Source: Vibrio tapetis subsp. quintayensis
GTDB lineage: Bacteria; Pseudomonadota; Gammaproteobacteria; Enterobacterales; Vibrionaceae
Assembly (NCBI RefSeq): GCF_030409945.1
Contig: NZ_JAUFQV010000028.1
Location: 62,001-126,000 of the forward strand
DNA length: 64,000 bases
Direction of reading: 5' to 3'
Shown here: in pieces, positions 28,056 to 35,978 of the stretch
Numbering within the stretch: position 1 is the first letter of the stretch
How the letters are laid out: each line of letters begins with the position of its first letter
Made by a program: the position numbers and the translations under genes
The notes under the pieces: generated by a model
What the model was told of the DNA's origin: nothing
Seen by the model: the letters and a program-made list of their open reading frames with translations, nothing else
The model's database searches: none

Positions 28056-28958
28056 ATGAATATTTCACTCAAACAGCTACGTGTATTCGTGGCCATCACT
28101 CAAGACAAGACCATCACCGCTGCCGCGAAAAACCTGTTTTTATCTAAAGCAGCGGTAAGTATGGCACTGGCTGAAATGGAAAAGCAGATCGGCCACGATC
28201 TTTTTGATCGCGTGAATAATCGTTTGGTTTTAAATCAGCAAGGCCACCAGCTTTTACCATTAGCTGATGAACTGCTTCACCGAGCCCAAGATATTGACCA
28301 GCTATTTGTTGACGATCAGCCCTTGCATGGCCAACTTCATTTGGGCGCTAGTGACACGATTGGTAATCAAGTTGCCCCCTTTCTTCTTCGTGATTTCCGT
28401 TCTGAGCACGGTCATCACGCCCAAAGTTTGCTGATCTCAAATACTTCTCAGATCTGTCAGAAACTCGTGGATTATGAGCTAGATATTGCGTTGGTTGAGG
28501 GAAAAACACAACACCCCCAACTGACCACAGAGCAATGGCGTTTAGACGAAATGTGCATCATCGCCGCTCCTACTCATGCGCTTGTTGCCCATGCACTGAC
28601 GACTCAAAAACCATTAGAAGTGTCGAATTTAGAAGGAAGTGATTGGATTTTACGAGAGGCAGGGTCTGGTAGCCGAGAGTTTTTCTTACAACGCATCGCA
28701 CCACGTATTGATACATGGGCTGATGCATTTCAGCTCAACACGACGGAAGCCATTATTAATGCCGCCAGCGCCAACCTAGGGCTTGCGTGTTTATCTCATC
28801 GTTCGGCAAAGTGGGCCATTGCCGATGGACGGGTAGTTCCCCTTAACCTACCGCTAGACATGCAGCGCCGCTTTTGGCTGTTAATGCACAAAGAACGCTA
28901 CCAAAGCCCATTACTTAAAGCGTTTCGCCAGTTTTGTTTGGAGTGGGATGGGGAATAA
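28056..28958 (+). CDS. LysR-type transcriptional regulator
   Basis: 300 residues: N-terminal winged helix-turn-helix (about 1-60; LKQLRVFVAITQDKTITAAAKNLFLSKAAVSMALAEME) and a periplasmic-binding-like effector domain (about 90-290; LHLGASDTIGNQVAPFLL). The helix-turn-helix resembles the YeiE/CysB-like subgroup, and divergence from an anion-channel-like transporter suggests it regulates that gene in response to the transported ligand. The effector is unknown. A dyad that fits its operator lies 25 bases upstream. Confidence 0.9.
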   Translation: MNISLKQLRVFVAITQDKTITAAAKNLFLSKAAVSMALAEMEKQIGHDLFDRVNNRLVLNQQGHQLLPLADELLHRAQDIDQLFVDDQPLHGQLHLGASDTIGNQVAPFLLRDFRSEHGHHAQSLLISNTSQICQKLVDYELDIALVEGKTQHPQLTTEQWRLDEMCIIAAPTHALVAHALTTQKPLEVSNLEGSDWILREAGSGSREFFLQRIAPRIDTWADAFQLNTTEAIINAASANLGLACLSHRSAKWAIADGRVVPLNLPLDMQRRFWLLMHKERYQSPLLKAFRQFCLEWDGE

Positions 28959-29114
28959 AAAAGGGGATAAAATGGAAATGTGCCGTTAGCCACCAAGCAA
29001 TGGGCGTTATTCAATAGGTGGTGTTATTTATGAAACCATATTTCCCATCCTTATTTATAGCATATGACAATAACTAGCGCTAAATTGGTTCTTTACGTCA
29101 TCAAGTGGGGATCT

Positions 29115-29513
29115 ATGCTTCCAAATAACCATCAAAATTGCGCAGTTTGTTGCCAACCTTTCTTCTCAGATCAACAAATTATCGATTTCACTCATTTGGC
29201 TGATGGCAGTGTTCAAACCACAATAACGGCAACAGAGAAAATGCAAGGCTATCAAGGTGTGATGCAAGGAGGGTTGATCAGCACACTGCATGATACCGCC
29301 ATGACACATTGTCTTTTTGCTCATAACATTCAAGCACTCACAGCCTCACTAAGCGTGCGCTTCATTCAAACTGTGCCATTGCACACCACCCTGTGCGTAA
29401 CGGCTAAAATGGTCAAACGAACCAAGCGGATCTTTGCCTTAGAAAGCCGTATTGAGGCCGAGGGTGTGATTTGCTCAACCGCCGAAGCGAAGTTCATGTT
29501 GGATAGAAGATAA
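29115..29513 (+). CDS. PaaI-type hotdog thioesterase
   Basis: 132 residues with the hotdog thioesterase core: YQGVMQGGLISTLHDTAMTHCLF (about residues 51-73) holds the HGG-like turn and the conserved Asp, followed by TASLSVRFIQTVPLHTTL. It probably hydrolyses an acyl-CoA; the substrate is unknown. In place of the usual HGG the sequence reads QGG. A paired Cys motif near the N-terminus (CAVCC) is unusual. The ATG at 29115 has GGGGAT upstream, better than earlier in-frame starts. Confidence 0.75.
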   Translation: MLPNNHQNCAVCCQPFFSDQQIIDFTHLADGSVQTTITATEKMQGYQGVMQGGLISTLHDTAMTHCLFAHNIQALTASLSVRFIQTVPLHTTLCVTAKMVKRTKRIFALESRIEAEGVICSTAEAKFMLDRR

Positions 29514-29602
29514 AAAGCAAACCTAGGCCAAGTTATTAGCCGCATTTTTTGCTCTCTTCCCAACCAAATTGGTTAAACAACTCCCACTCTCGCCAGCTCA
29601 AC

Positions 29603-29640
29603 TAGACAAGGCGATCTGTTGGCTGTATAAACAGACAGTA
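29603..29640 (+). promoter_or_regulatory. yebG promoter with LexA box
   Basis: TAGACA (29603-29608), 17 bases, TATAAA (29626-29631): both hexamers are 5/6. Overlapping the -10 is CTGT-ATAAACAG-ACAG (29623-29638), an exact CTGT-N8-ACAG LexA box, followed by TA as in the consensus. LexA bound here would cover the promoter, giving SOS induction. Confidence 0.88.
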
Positions 29641-29676
29641 ATTGAATTTTAATTTGGTAAGTTTAAGAGGATAACC

Positions 29677-29982
29677 ATGGCTGTAATCGTCAAGTACGTG
29701 GTGGAGCGCAACGGAGAAGAAAAGATGACTTTTACCTCTAAGGCAGAAGCCGACGCTTATGACAAAATGCTCGATATGGCAGATGAGCTGTTTTCATTAC
29801 TCGCAGGCAGCGAGCTAATCGAAGATGAAGCCAAGCAAGAAGAGCTTTCAATGTATCTTGCTAAGAATAAAGAAGAGGTGCTTTACGCACTGGGCGCTAA
29901 AAAGCGCAAAGCTGAACCTAAAAAACCAAAAGCAGTGAAAACTGAAGCGGATGAAGCTGAAAAGCAAGACGACGCAGCGTAA
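29677..29982 (+). CDS. yebG: YebG family SOS protein
   Basis: 101 residues; N-terminus MAVIVKYVVERNGEEKMTFTSKAEADAYDKMLD matches E. coli YebG nearly residue for residue, and the tail (about 75-101) is a Lys/Glu/Ala-rich low-complexity extension. YebG is a small DNA-damage-inducible protein of unknown biochemical role. A LexA box over the promoter confirms SOS control. AGAGGA precedes the ATG. A terminator follows 27 bases after the stop. Confidence 0.95.
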   Translation: MAVIVKYVVERNGEEKMTFTSKAEADAYDKMLDMADELFSLLAGSELIEDEAKQEELSMYLAKNKEEVLYALGAKKRKAEPKKPKAVKTEADEAEKQDDAA

Positions 29983-30009
29983 GTTTTAGAATCAGGTAAA
30001 CTTTAAATG

Positions 30010-30043
30010 GCCAGCAAGATCTCAGATCTGGCTGGCTATTTTT
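30010..30043 (+). terminator. Rho-independent terminator after yebG
   Basis: GCCAGC / GCTGGC outer stem, A-G mismatch, then self-complementary AGATCT pair as inner stem, followed by TATTTTT. Confidence 0.85.
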
Positions 30044-30224
30044 CTTCCTAGCGATATTATATCTCTCACCAGACAGCTCATATCTATTGGCAGACTTTCA
30101 AGCCAATTGCCCTTTTATATCGATAACAGGGTTATTATGATGCAAACAGATTCATTTTTGTTGCGATGTTCTTGTATGGATACAAGCAAACAGCAACCCC
30201 AATTCCCCAAGGAGATCATTTACC

Positions 30225-31256
30225 ATGGCATACTTTTCACTGGCGTTTGGCACAGCAACTAAAAACAGCCAAGACAAAATCATTGAAGCTTTCTTCCCTA
30301 ATCCAGTATTGAACCCAAGTGATGTTCTTGTAGATGCTCTTGCTAAAGTTAGCGGCTACCAAGGTGAAAACCAAGCAATCGAAATCACAGCTGATCAATG
30401 CGAAGCTCTCGCGCAAGCATTTGCAGCCAATGACGATCAAGCCAATGCAAGCTTTGCTACTAAAGCGGCAGCATCAGCTCAACCTTTAGTGTTAGTGATT
30501 CTAGCAACCGACGAGAAACCACAGTCCGTTGCTGAAGGCTTCCTTAAGCTACAACTTATCTCAAACCGTTTGGTTCAACCACACGGTACAGTACTTGATG
30601 GCATCTTTGGTCTACTACACAACATCGCTTGGACTAACGAAGGTCCAATTGATCTACCTGAGCTTGCAGAACGTCAAATTGAAGCTCGCCTAGCTGACCG
30701 TGCGCTATCTGTCGATTGCGTTGATAAATTCCCTAAAATGGTGGATTACGTGGTACCAACAGGTATTCGTATTGCTGACACATCTCGTGTACGCCTGGGC
30801 GCACATGTTGGTGAAGGTACAACCGTTATGCACGAAGGTTTCATCAACTTCAACGCGGGTACGACTGGCGTAAGCATGGTTGAAGGCCGTATTTCTGCAG
30901 GTGTTGTGGTTGGTAACGGTTCCGACATCGGTGGTGGTGCTTCAATCATGGGTACGCTTTCTGGTGGCGGTTCAGTGGTCGTTTCTATCGGTGAAAAATC
31001 ACTGCTTGGCGCAAACGCAGGCCTTGGTTTCCCACTAGGCGATCGTTGTACGGTTGAATCTGGTCTTTACGTAACGGCTGGTTCTAAAGTGCGCATGTTA
31101 GATTCAAGCGGCCAAGAAGTTGAAGTGGTTAAAGCCCGTGATTTAGCCGGTAAATCAGATCTTCTATTCCGTCGTAACTCTGTTACAGGCCAAATCGAGT
31201 GCCTGACGAACAAGAGTGCAGTGGAACTAAACAGCGAGCTGCATAGTAATAACTAA
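30225..31256 (+). CDS. dapD: Tetrahydrodipicolinate N-succinyltransferase DapD
   Basis: Succinylates tetrahydrodipicolinate in the meso-diaminopimelate/lysine pathway. 343 residues, the longer DapD type found in vibrios (E. coli DapD is 274). The C-terminal half shows hexapeptide left-handed beta-helix repeats, including HVGEGTTVMHEGFINFNAG and IGGGASIMGTLSGGG (about 195-250). AAGGAGAT lies 11 bases before the ATG. A repeat array (31253-31370) separates its stop codon from its terminator at 31374, so the array is likely in the dapD 3' untranslated region. Confidence 0.95.
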   Translation: MAYFSLAFGTATKNSQDKIIEAFFPNPVLNPSDVLVDALAKVSGYQGENQAIEITADQCEALAQAFAANDDQANASFATKAAASAQPLVLVILATDEKPQSVAEGFLKLQLISNRLVQPHGTVLDGIFGLLHNIAWTNEGPIDLPELAERQIEARLADRALSVDCVDKFPKMVDYVVPTGIRIADTSRVRLGAHVGEGTTVMHEGFINFNAGTTGVSMVEGRISAGVVVGNGSDIGGGASIMGTLSGGGSVVVSIGEKSLLGANAGLGFPLGDRCTVESGLYVTAGSKVRMLDSSGQEVEVVKARDLAGKSDLLFRRNSVTGQIECLTNKSAVELNSELHSNN

Positions 31257-31303
31257 AAGCGAAGTGCTAAAAGCGAAATAAGAGCAAAAGATTGAGCTTG
31301 GGG
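31253..31303 (+). repeat. Dispersed intergenic repeat, copy C (after dapD)
   Basis: Starts across the dapD stop codon. Contains the 22-base block 31253-31274 identical to the minus strand of 12784-12805, and ends GAGCTTGGGG (31294-31303) as in copy B. A further inverted remnant, TTAGGGCTTAGCTTTTAGCACTT, lies at about 31416-31438. Confidence 0.85.
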
Positions 31304-31314
31304 CTAGAACTTTA

Positions 31315-31370
31315 CACTTAGCACTTAGCACTTAGCACTTAGCACTTAGCACTTAGCACTTAGCACTTAG
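31315..31370 (+). repeat. Tandem array, 8 copies of the heptamer CACTTAG
   Basis: Eight perfect copies of CACTTAG (56 bases), immediately before the dapD terminator. The unit is the complement-strand phrase of the dispersed repeat (CTAAGTG), so the array seems to have grown from it by slippage. Copy number is likely variable between strains. Confidence 0.95.
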
Positions 31371-31373
31371 AGC

Positions 31374-31405
31374 AAATCCGAAGTATTTCGTACTTCGGAT
31401 TTTTT
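31374..31405 (+). terminator. Rho-independent terminator of dapD
   Basis: A perfect 12-bp stem AAATCCGAAGTA / TACTTCGGATTT with loop TTTCG and a T tail, 118 bases after the dapD stop, beyond the repeat array. Confidence 0.92.
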
Positions 31406-31533
31406 ATACCTAGAATTTAGGGCTTAGCTTTTAGCACTTCCCATACTTCACTTTTAACCTCTCTTCCTCTTGACTCTATATCCATAACAGTGACAATCTT
31501 GTGCCTGCTTATTTGCCACTGATGAGAACTAAT

Positions 31534-31836
31534 ATGAGAATTGTCGCTGTTACTGCTTGCCCAACTGGGATCGCTCATACCTATATGGCGGCAGATGTAC
31601 TTACCAAAGCTGCAGCGAAAGAAAACACGATCATAAAAGTCGAAACCCAAGGAGCGATGGGGATTGAAAACCAACTCAACTCTCAAGATATTGCTCGTGC
31701 AGATGTCGTATTGATCGCTTCCGATATTGAAATCGAAAATCGAGCTCGCTTTACAGGCTGCAAAATTCACTGTGTGACCATTGAAGAAGTACTGACTGAT
31801 GTAACCTCAGTATTAGAGCGTTGCCGCTCGTTATGA
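31534..31836 (+). CDS. PTS fructose-type EIIB, stand-alone
   Basis: A 100-residue EIIB domain of the fructose PTS family. The phosphorylated cysteine is Cys9 in [30 protein letters not shown] and [18 protein letters not shown] complete the domain. I chose the ATG at 31534 ([12 protein letters not shown]) as EIIB domains start there; its ribosome site is weak. It overlaps the next gene by ATGA. No EIIC is encoded alongside. The cluster resembles V. cholerae VC1823-VC1826, recalled from memory. Confidence 0.9.
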   Translation: MRIVAVTACPTGIAHTYMAADVLTKAAAKENTIIKVETQGAMGIENQLNSQDIARADVVLIASDIEIENRARFTGCKIHCVTIEEVLTDVTSVLERCRSL

Positions 31837-32624
31837 TTGAACGAAGGATCACCTTCATATTACCCAAAGATGGTTTTGTTAGTTGGAAGGTCAACCGGCT
31901 AAAAACCTTAGGCAGTATGTTTCGCTCGGTGATTCTATTGGTTAATCACACTCGTGAAGTTCGATCCAATGCGGAGCAAACATTGCAAGTCATGGCCTTA
32001 GGCGGAAAAGAACACGATTTGTGCCAGCTGCATATTGAAGGCACTGATGCAGAACTTGCCTGCATGGTTTTAACTGACTTCATCGCCGAACAATTTACTT
32101 TAGTAAACACCGCCCATAAAAGTAATGCAAAAACCAACATTGAACTGATCAAACAGTTGCCAACTTTTGAACTTCCTTTCAAGTTGGATTTTTCCTTTAA
32201 GCGCTTAGGTCAACCAACAACCAAACATGATGTATTAGCTCAAGCGAGCCGAATGCTCTCACCCGACTCTGTTGTTAACATGTTTGATTCATTATATCAG
32301 CGTGAAGCTACGTCTTCTACAGCCATTGGCAATGGTATTGCCCTACCACACGTAATGAACGATTCCGTCGCTACACCATCATTGGCCGTACTCCAATTAG
32401 CCGAGGATATAGATTGGCAATCTAATATGGGAAATGTTCGATTCATTGTGACGTTGGCGCTACCTAAGCCGCCAGAACGAAATATGATTTTAGCGTTCAC
32501 CCATTTAACGAAATCTTTGCTCAATGAAGAATATTGCAAAACACTCACCTCAAGCCGTGAGCCTGAAGCGATTAAAGCCATACTTATACATCAACTATCG
32601 AAAGCTTTTCTTCCCCTTACCTAA
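31833..32624 (+). CDS. EIIA(Fru/Ntr)-type protein with N-terminal HPr-like domain
   Basis: 263 residues. The C-terminal domain (about 115-263) is a fructose/nitrogen-type EIIA with the phosphorylatable His173 in [10 protein letters not shown]. Residues 1-90 read like HPr (FILPKDG...[18 protein letters not shown]...[14 protein letters not shown]...EGTDAE), but where HPr has His15 and Arg17 this protein has Val16 and Trp18, so that domain cannot be phosphorylated at the usual site. A regulatory, protein-binding role is inferred. I recall the likely V. cholerae counterpart being called EIIA-Ntr2. Coupled to EIIB by ATGA overlap; convergent with the AraC-type gene. Confidence 0.85.
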   Translation: MIERRITFILPKDGFVSWKVNRLKTLGSMFRSVILLVNHTREVRSNAEQTLQVMALGGKEHDLCQLHIEGTDAELACMVLTDFIAEQFTLVNTAHKSNAKTNIELIKQLPTFELPFKLDFSFKRLGQPTTKHDVLAQASRMLSPDSVVNMFDSLYQREATSSTAIGNGIALPHVMNDSVATPSLAVLQLAEDIDWQSNMGNVRFIVTLALPKPPERNMILAFTHLTKSLLNEEYCKTLTSSREPEAIKAILIHQLSKAFLPLT

Positions 32625-32665
32625 CCTTGATTCCCCGACCTCCGTAACCTGAAGCCTGGCACCCA

Positions 32666-33511
32666 CTACACAACACGTCGATATTCACTTGGCGTTCGCC
32701 CTGTCTTTGTTTTGAAGACTCTAAAAAAATAGTTAACGTCTTGAAATCCACATCGTGTCGCGACTTCTTGTAAGCGAAAATCATATTTGCGTAACATGAA
32801 TTTGGCGCGATCAATTCTGACCCAAGTAATATAGTCGGCCAGTGTCATGTGCCCTTGTTGTCGAAACAAGCGAGAAAGATGATTAGGAGAGATACTGAAA
32901 CGCTGAGCGATACTGCCTCGGCTGATTGCTCGATGAAAGTTCTCTTGAATATAGATACAAATCCCCTGATATACATCATCGCTGCGCTTTTTCGTAGAAG
33001 CATTAGGATCAGCAAGCATCGAAAGCGCATAAGTGAGTAAAGCAAGCAGCAAGTGTTCATCCATTGGCGCCTTTTTGGGCTCTGTAGCCAATGCATTCAA
33101 TGCGTCTAACATGGAGTCTATGGCATGACCCGTTCTCGTCTGGATACTGTGCTTTTGCACATCAAAAAAACCGTTTTCACCTTTTCGTTTACTCACAAAG
33201 CTAAGCCCTAGCTGTCGTCGCCCAAATAGCAGACTCACTACAGAGCAGTCATTATCCCAATTCGGTTTATTCCAACAGTTGGGTGGAATGTACAGCGCAT
33301 CTCCCGCCAACACTTTTATGTCTGCGATGCCTTGTTCAGGGTCTTCAAGCTGGTTTTGATACTCACCACTCACCACTAACTCTAAGCGAGGGAAGTTCAC
33401 TTGATAGCTAAATGGAGGAGGCTGAAGCTGGTCGGACGCAAACCAAATCCGATTAAAATGATCACGTTCAGTAATCAAGGTCTCTAACAAGTTATGAAAA
33501 ACTTTGGCCAT
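32666..33511 (-). CDS. AraC-type transcriptional regulator (PTS cluster)
   Basis: 281 residues: an N-terminal cupin-like ligand domain (about 1-165, with LAGDALYIPPNCWNKP) and a C-terminal double helix-turn-helix (about 180-281, with ISRGSIAQRFSISPNHLSRLFRQQ and LQEVATRCGFQDVNYFFRVFKTKTGRTPSEYR). Divergent from the EIIABC permease gene across 365 bases with CRP-like sites, so it probably activates that gene. I recall the V. cholerae equivalent being tied to mannose use; the sugar here is not shown by the sequence. Confidence 0.9.
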   Translation of the reverse strand: MAKVFHNLLETLITERDHFNRIWFASDQLQPPPFSYQVNFPRLELVVSGEYQNQLEDPEQGIADIKVLAGDALYIPPNCWNKPNWDNDCSVVSLLFGRRQLGLSFVSKRKGENGFFDVQKHSIQTRTGHAIDSMLDALNALATEPKKAPMDEHLLLALLTYALSMLADPNASTKKRSDDVYQGICIYIQENFHRAISRGSIAQRFSISPNHLSRLFRQQGHMTLADYITWVRIDRAKFMLRKYDFRLQEVATRCGFQDVNYFFRVFKTKTGRTPSEYRRVV

Positions 33512-33558
33512 TACACGGCTCTCTTATGCTACGTCACTGGGTAAAAACGACGATTTTA

Positions 33559-33574
33559 TGTGACCAAAATCAAA
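33559..33574. promoter_or_regulatory. CRP-like site 1, AraC-EIIABC intergenic region
   Basis: TGTGA-CCAAAA-TCAAA, 9 of 10 core positions of the CRP consensus, 48 bases from the AraC-type gene start. Positioned to act on the regulator gene. Confidence 0.5.
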
Positions 33575-33735
33575 TAAAACCGACAGATTTACTGGTTACT
33601 TTGCTCTAGTTTATCATTATTATCCAGCGATTATTTTTCTATCTAAAAACACAACTGACAGAACGATACAATATAAAGAACTGAATTTAAACAACTAAAG
33701 TTATATAAAATCGATGAATTGAAGTGCCATAATAA

Positions 33736-33751
33736 TTTGAGAGTGATCACA
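33736..33751. promoter_or_regulatory. CRP-like site 2, upstream of the EIIABC gene
   Basis: TTTGA-GAGTGA-TCACA, 9 of 10 core positions of the CRP consensus, about 133 bases before the EIIABC start. Catabolite activation of a PTS permease gene would be usual. The rest of the 365-base gap is AT-rich with no further clear element. Confidence 0.55.
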
Positions 33752-33876
33752 CTAAATTTGATGCGTTACAATAATCCAGTAATTGCATTTATGGTGCTCT
33801 AAAATTTATTGCCAAGATGTCCGACAATAATCCCATAGCAAAATAACTTTTAACGACGGAACATCAGGGGAAGAAC

Positions 33877-35775
33877 ATGATCACGGACTTAATCAACGAC
33901 AAGTTGATCTGCTTAGATCTAAAAGCCACCAGCAAAGACCAAGTGTTTGCTGAGCTTATTGAGCTTTTACATCAACAAGGCAGGATCAGCGACAAGCAAC
34001 AATTCCTGAACGATATTCATGCACGTGAAGAAATAGGTAATACCGGGTTTGAAGACGGTGTTGCTCTCCCTCACGCGAAAAGTGCTGCTGTTACTGAACC
34101 CGCTGTTGCTATTGGTATTAGCAAGAGCGGCATAGAGTACGGTGCTGAAGATGGCCAGCCATCAAAATTGTTCTTTATGATCGCCTCCCCTGATGGCGGT
34201 TCCGATCACCACATCGAAGTATTAGCCGAGCTTTCTTCCAAATTGATCGAAGAAGGCTTTATTCAAAATTTGATGGCAGCAACGAGCTCGAAACAAGCAC
34301 TTGAGTTATTGCTCGCTAAAACAGAAGCCAACCCCGATACACCAGAAGCCGATCAAGGTTTTATCATAGGTGTGACAGGTTGCCCTACTGGTGTTGCGCA
34401 TACTTACCTTGCCGCCGAAGCCCTTGAAAAAGGCGCAGCCGCTATGGGGTACGAAATCAAAGTAGAAACCAATGGTTCTATCGGTGTGAAAAACAGCCCA
34501 ACAGCTGAAGAAATTGAACGTGCTGATGCCATTGTGGTAGCGAGTGACAAGCAAGTCGACATGGCTCGTTTTGCTGGTAAAAAGCTGATTGAAACGCCAG
34601 TAAAAGCGCCAATTAAAAATGCTCAAGACGTCATTAACCAAGCATTGAAAGCACCACGCTACGTCAGTGAAGATAATGCAAATGGGTCATCGGTATCTAA
34701 AACCTCTTCAGCTCGCACAGACCTTTATCGTTACTTGATGAACGGCGTTTCACACATGATCCCATTCGTCGTAACCGGGGGTCTTTTGATTGCACTTGCA
34801 CTGGCCATTGGTGGCGAACCAACGGAAGCCGGCATGGCAATTCCAGCTGATAGCATGTGGCAAAAAGTGCTTGATGTAGGTGTCGTTGCCTTTACATTAA
34901 TGATCCCTATTTTGGCCGGTTACATTGCTTATGCCATTGCTGACCGCCCAGGTTTGGCTCCGGGTTTAATTGGTGGTTGGATTGCGAATAACGGATCTTT
35001 CTATGGCGCAGAAGCTGGCACTGGCTTTATCGGTGCGATAGTCGCAGGCCTACTGGTTGGTTACTTTGTTAAGTTCATTACGAGCATTAACTATCACAAG
35101 TTTATTCAGCCTTTAGTTCCAATCATGATTGCGCCGATTGCTGGTTCTCTATTTATTTCTAGCTTGTTCATCTTTGTGATTGGTGCGCCGATTGCAAGCT
35201 TAATGGACGGCCTTAACGCAATGCTAACCTCTATGAGCACGGGTAACGTGGTTCTATTAGGTATAGTTCTTGGCGGCATGGCTGGTTTTGATATGGGTGG
35301 CCCGTTTAATAAAGTGGCTTTCTTATTCTCTGTTGGCATGATTGCAAGTGGTCAAACACAATTTATGGGCGCAATGGCCTGTGCAATCCCAGTGGCACCG
35401 CTAGGTATGGGTCTTGCCACTTACCTGGGTCGTAAATTTGATTTGTTTGAAACCTCTGAAATTGAAGCAGGTAAAGCAGCTAGTGCGATGGGCTTAGTGG
35501 GTATTTCTGAGGGTGCGATTCCATTTGCAGCGCAAGACCCAATGTCGGTCATCCCTGCTAACGTATTGGGCTCTATGGTTGCAGCTGTGATGGCGTTCTC
35601 GTTTGGCGTAACCAATAGCGTCGCTCATGGTGGCCCTGTTGTTGCTCTACTGGGTGCAATGAACTACCCACTGCTTGCGATTCTTTGCATGGCGGCAGGT
35701 ACAGTTGTTACCGCACTGACCTGTATTACTCTGAAGAAAATGCGTAAATCTAAAGCTGAGCTAGCCGTTGCATAA
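33877..35775 (+). CDS. PTS fructose/mannose-type EIIABC permease
   Basis: Sugar uptake with phosphorylation. 632 residues in the order EIIA (1-150; phospho-His66 in GVALPHAKS), EIIB (about 162-265; phospho-Cys169 in GVTGCPTGVAHTY) and EIIC (about 285-620; multiple membrane segments beginning YLMNGVSHMIPFVVTGGLLIALA, with GMAGFDMGGPFNK). It belongs to the fructose superfamily; the neighbourhood resembles a V. cholerae cluster linked to mannose, so mannose or fructose are the candidates. A good AGGGGAAG site precedes the ATG. A terminator follows. Confidence 0.93.
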   Translation: MITDLINDKLICLDLKATSKDQVFAELIELLHQQGRISDKQQFLNDIHAREEIGNTGFEDGVALPHAKSAAVTEPAVAIGISKSGIEYGAEDGQPSKLFFMIASPDGGSDHHIEVLAELSSKLIEEGFIQNLMAATSSKQALELLLAKTEANPDTPEADQGFIIGVTGCPTGVAHTYLAAEALEKGAAAMGYEIKVETNGSIGVKNSPTAEEIERADAIVVASDKQVDMARFAGKKLIETPVKAPIKNAQDVINQALKAPRYVSEDNANGSSVSKTSSARTDLYRYLMNGVSHMIPFVVTGGLLIALALAIGGEPTEAGMAIPADSMWQKVLDVGVVAFTLMIPILAGYIAYAIADRPGLAPGLIGGWIANNGSFYGAEAGTGFIGAIVAGLLVGYFVKFITSINYHKFIQPLVPIMIAPIAGSLFISSLFIFVIGAPIASLMDGLNAMLTSMSTGNVVLLGIVLGGMAGFDMGGPFNKVAFLFSVGMIASGQTQFMGAMACAIPVAPLGMGLATYLGRKFDLFETSEIEAGKAASAMGLVGISEGAIPFAAQDPMSVIPANVLGSMVAAVMAFSFGVTNSVAHGGPVVALLGAMNYPLLAILCMAAGTVVTALTCITLKKMRKSKAELAVA

Positions 35776-35862
35776 TGAGCACTAATTGGCAACCAAGCGA
35801 GGTTGCCAAAATAGATTGCTTTATTTAGTCGATAAGTAACGTCCCCCAATAGTGAAGCACCC

Positions 35863-35891
35863 AGACACCCTAGCTCCTAGGGTGTCTTTTT
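35863..35891 (+). terminator. Rho-independent terminator after EIIABC
   Basis: A perfect 11-bp stem AGACACCCTAG / CTAGGGTGTCT with loop CTC and TTTT tail, 87 bases after the stop. Confidence 0.93.
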
Positions 35892-35978
35892 AATTACCTC
35901 ACACACTTAATCCCTTATAGGTCGCAAGGTAAAAAGCGGTTATAATACGAGCTGTTATTTTCATGTTTTGAGTACACC

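Noticed and set aside
31315..31370. Possible CRISPR array
   Set aside because: Units are 7 bases with no spacers; this is a simple tandem repeat.
34306..34641. Minus-strand open frame in the EIIABC gene
   Set aside because: Antisense to a certain PTS domain; Phe/Cys-rich with no start signal.
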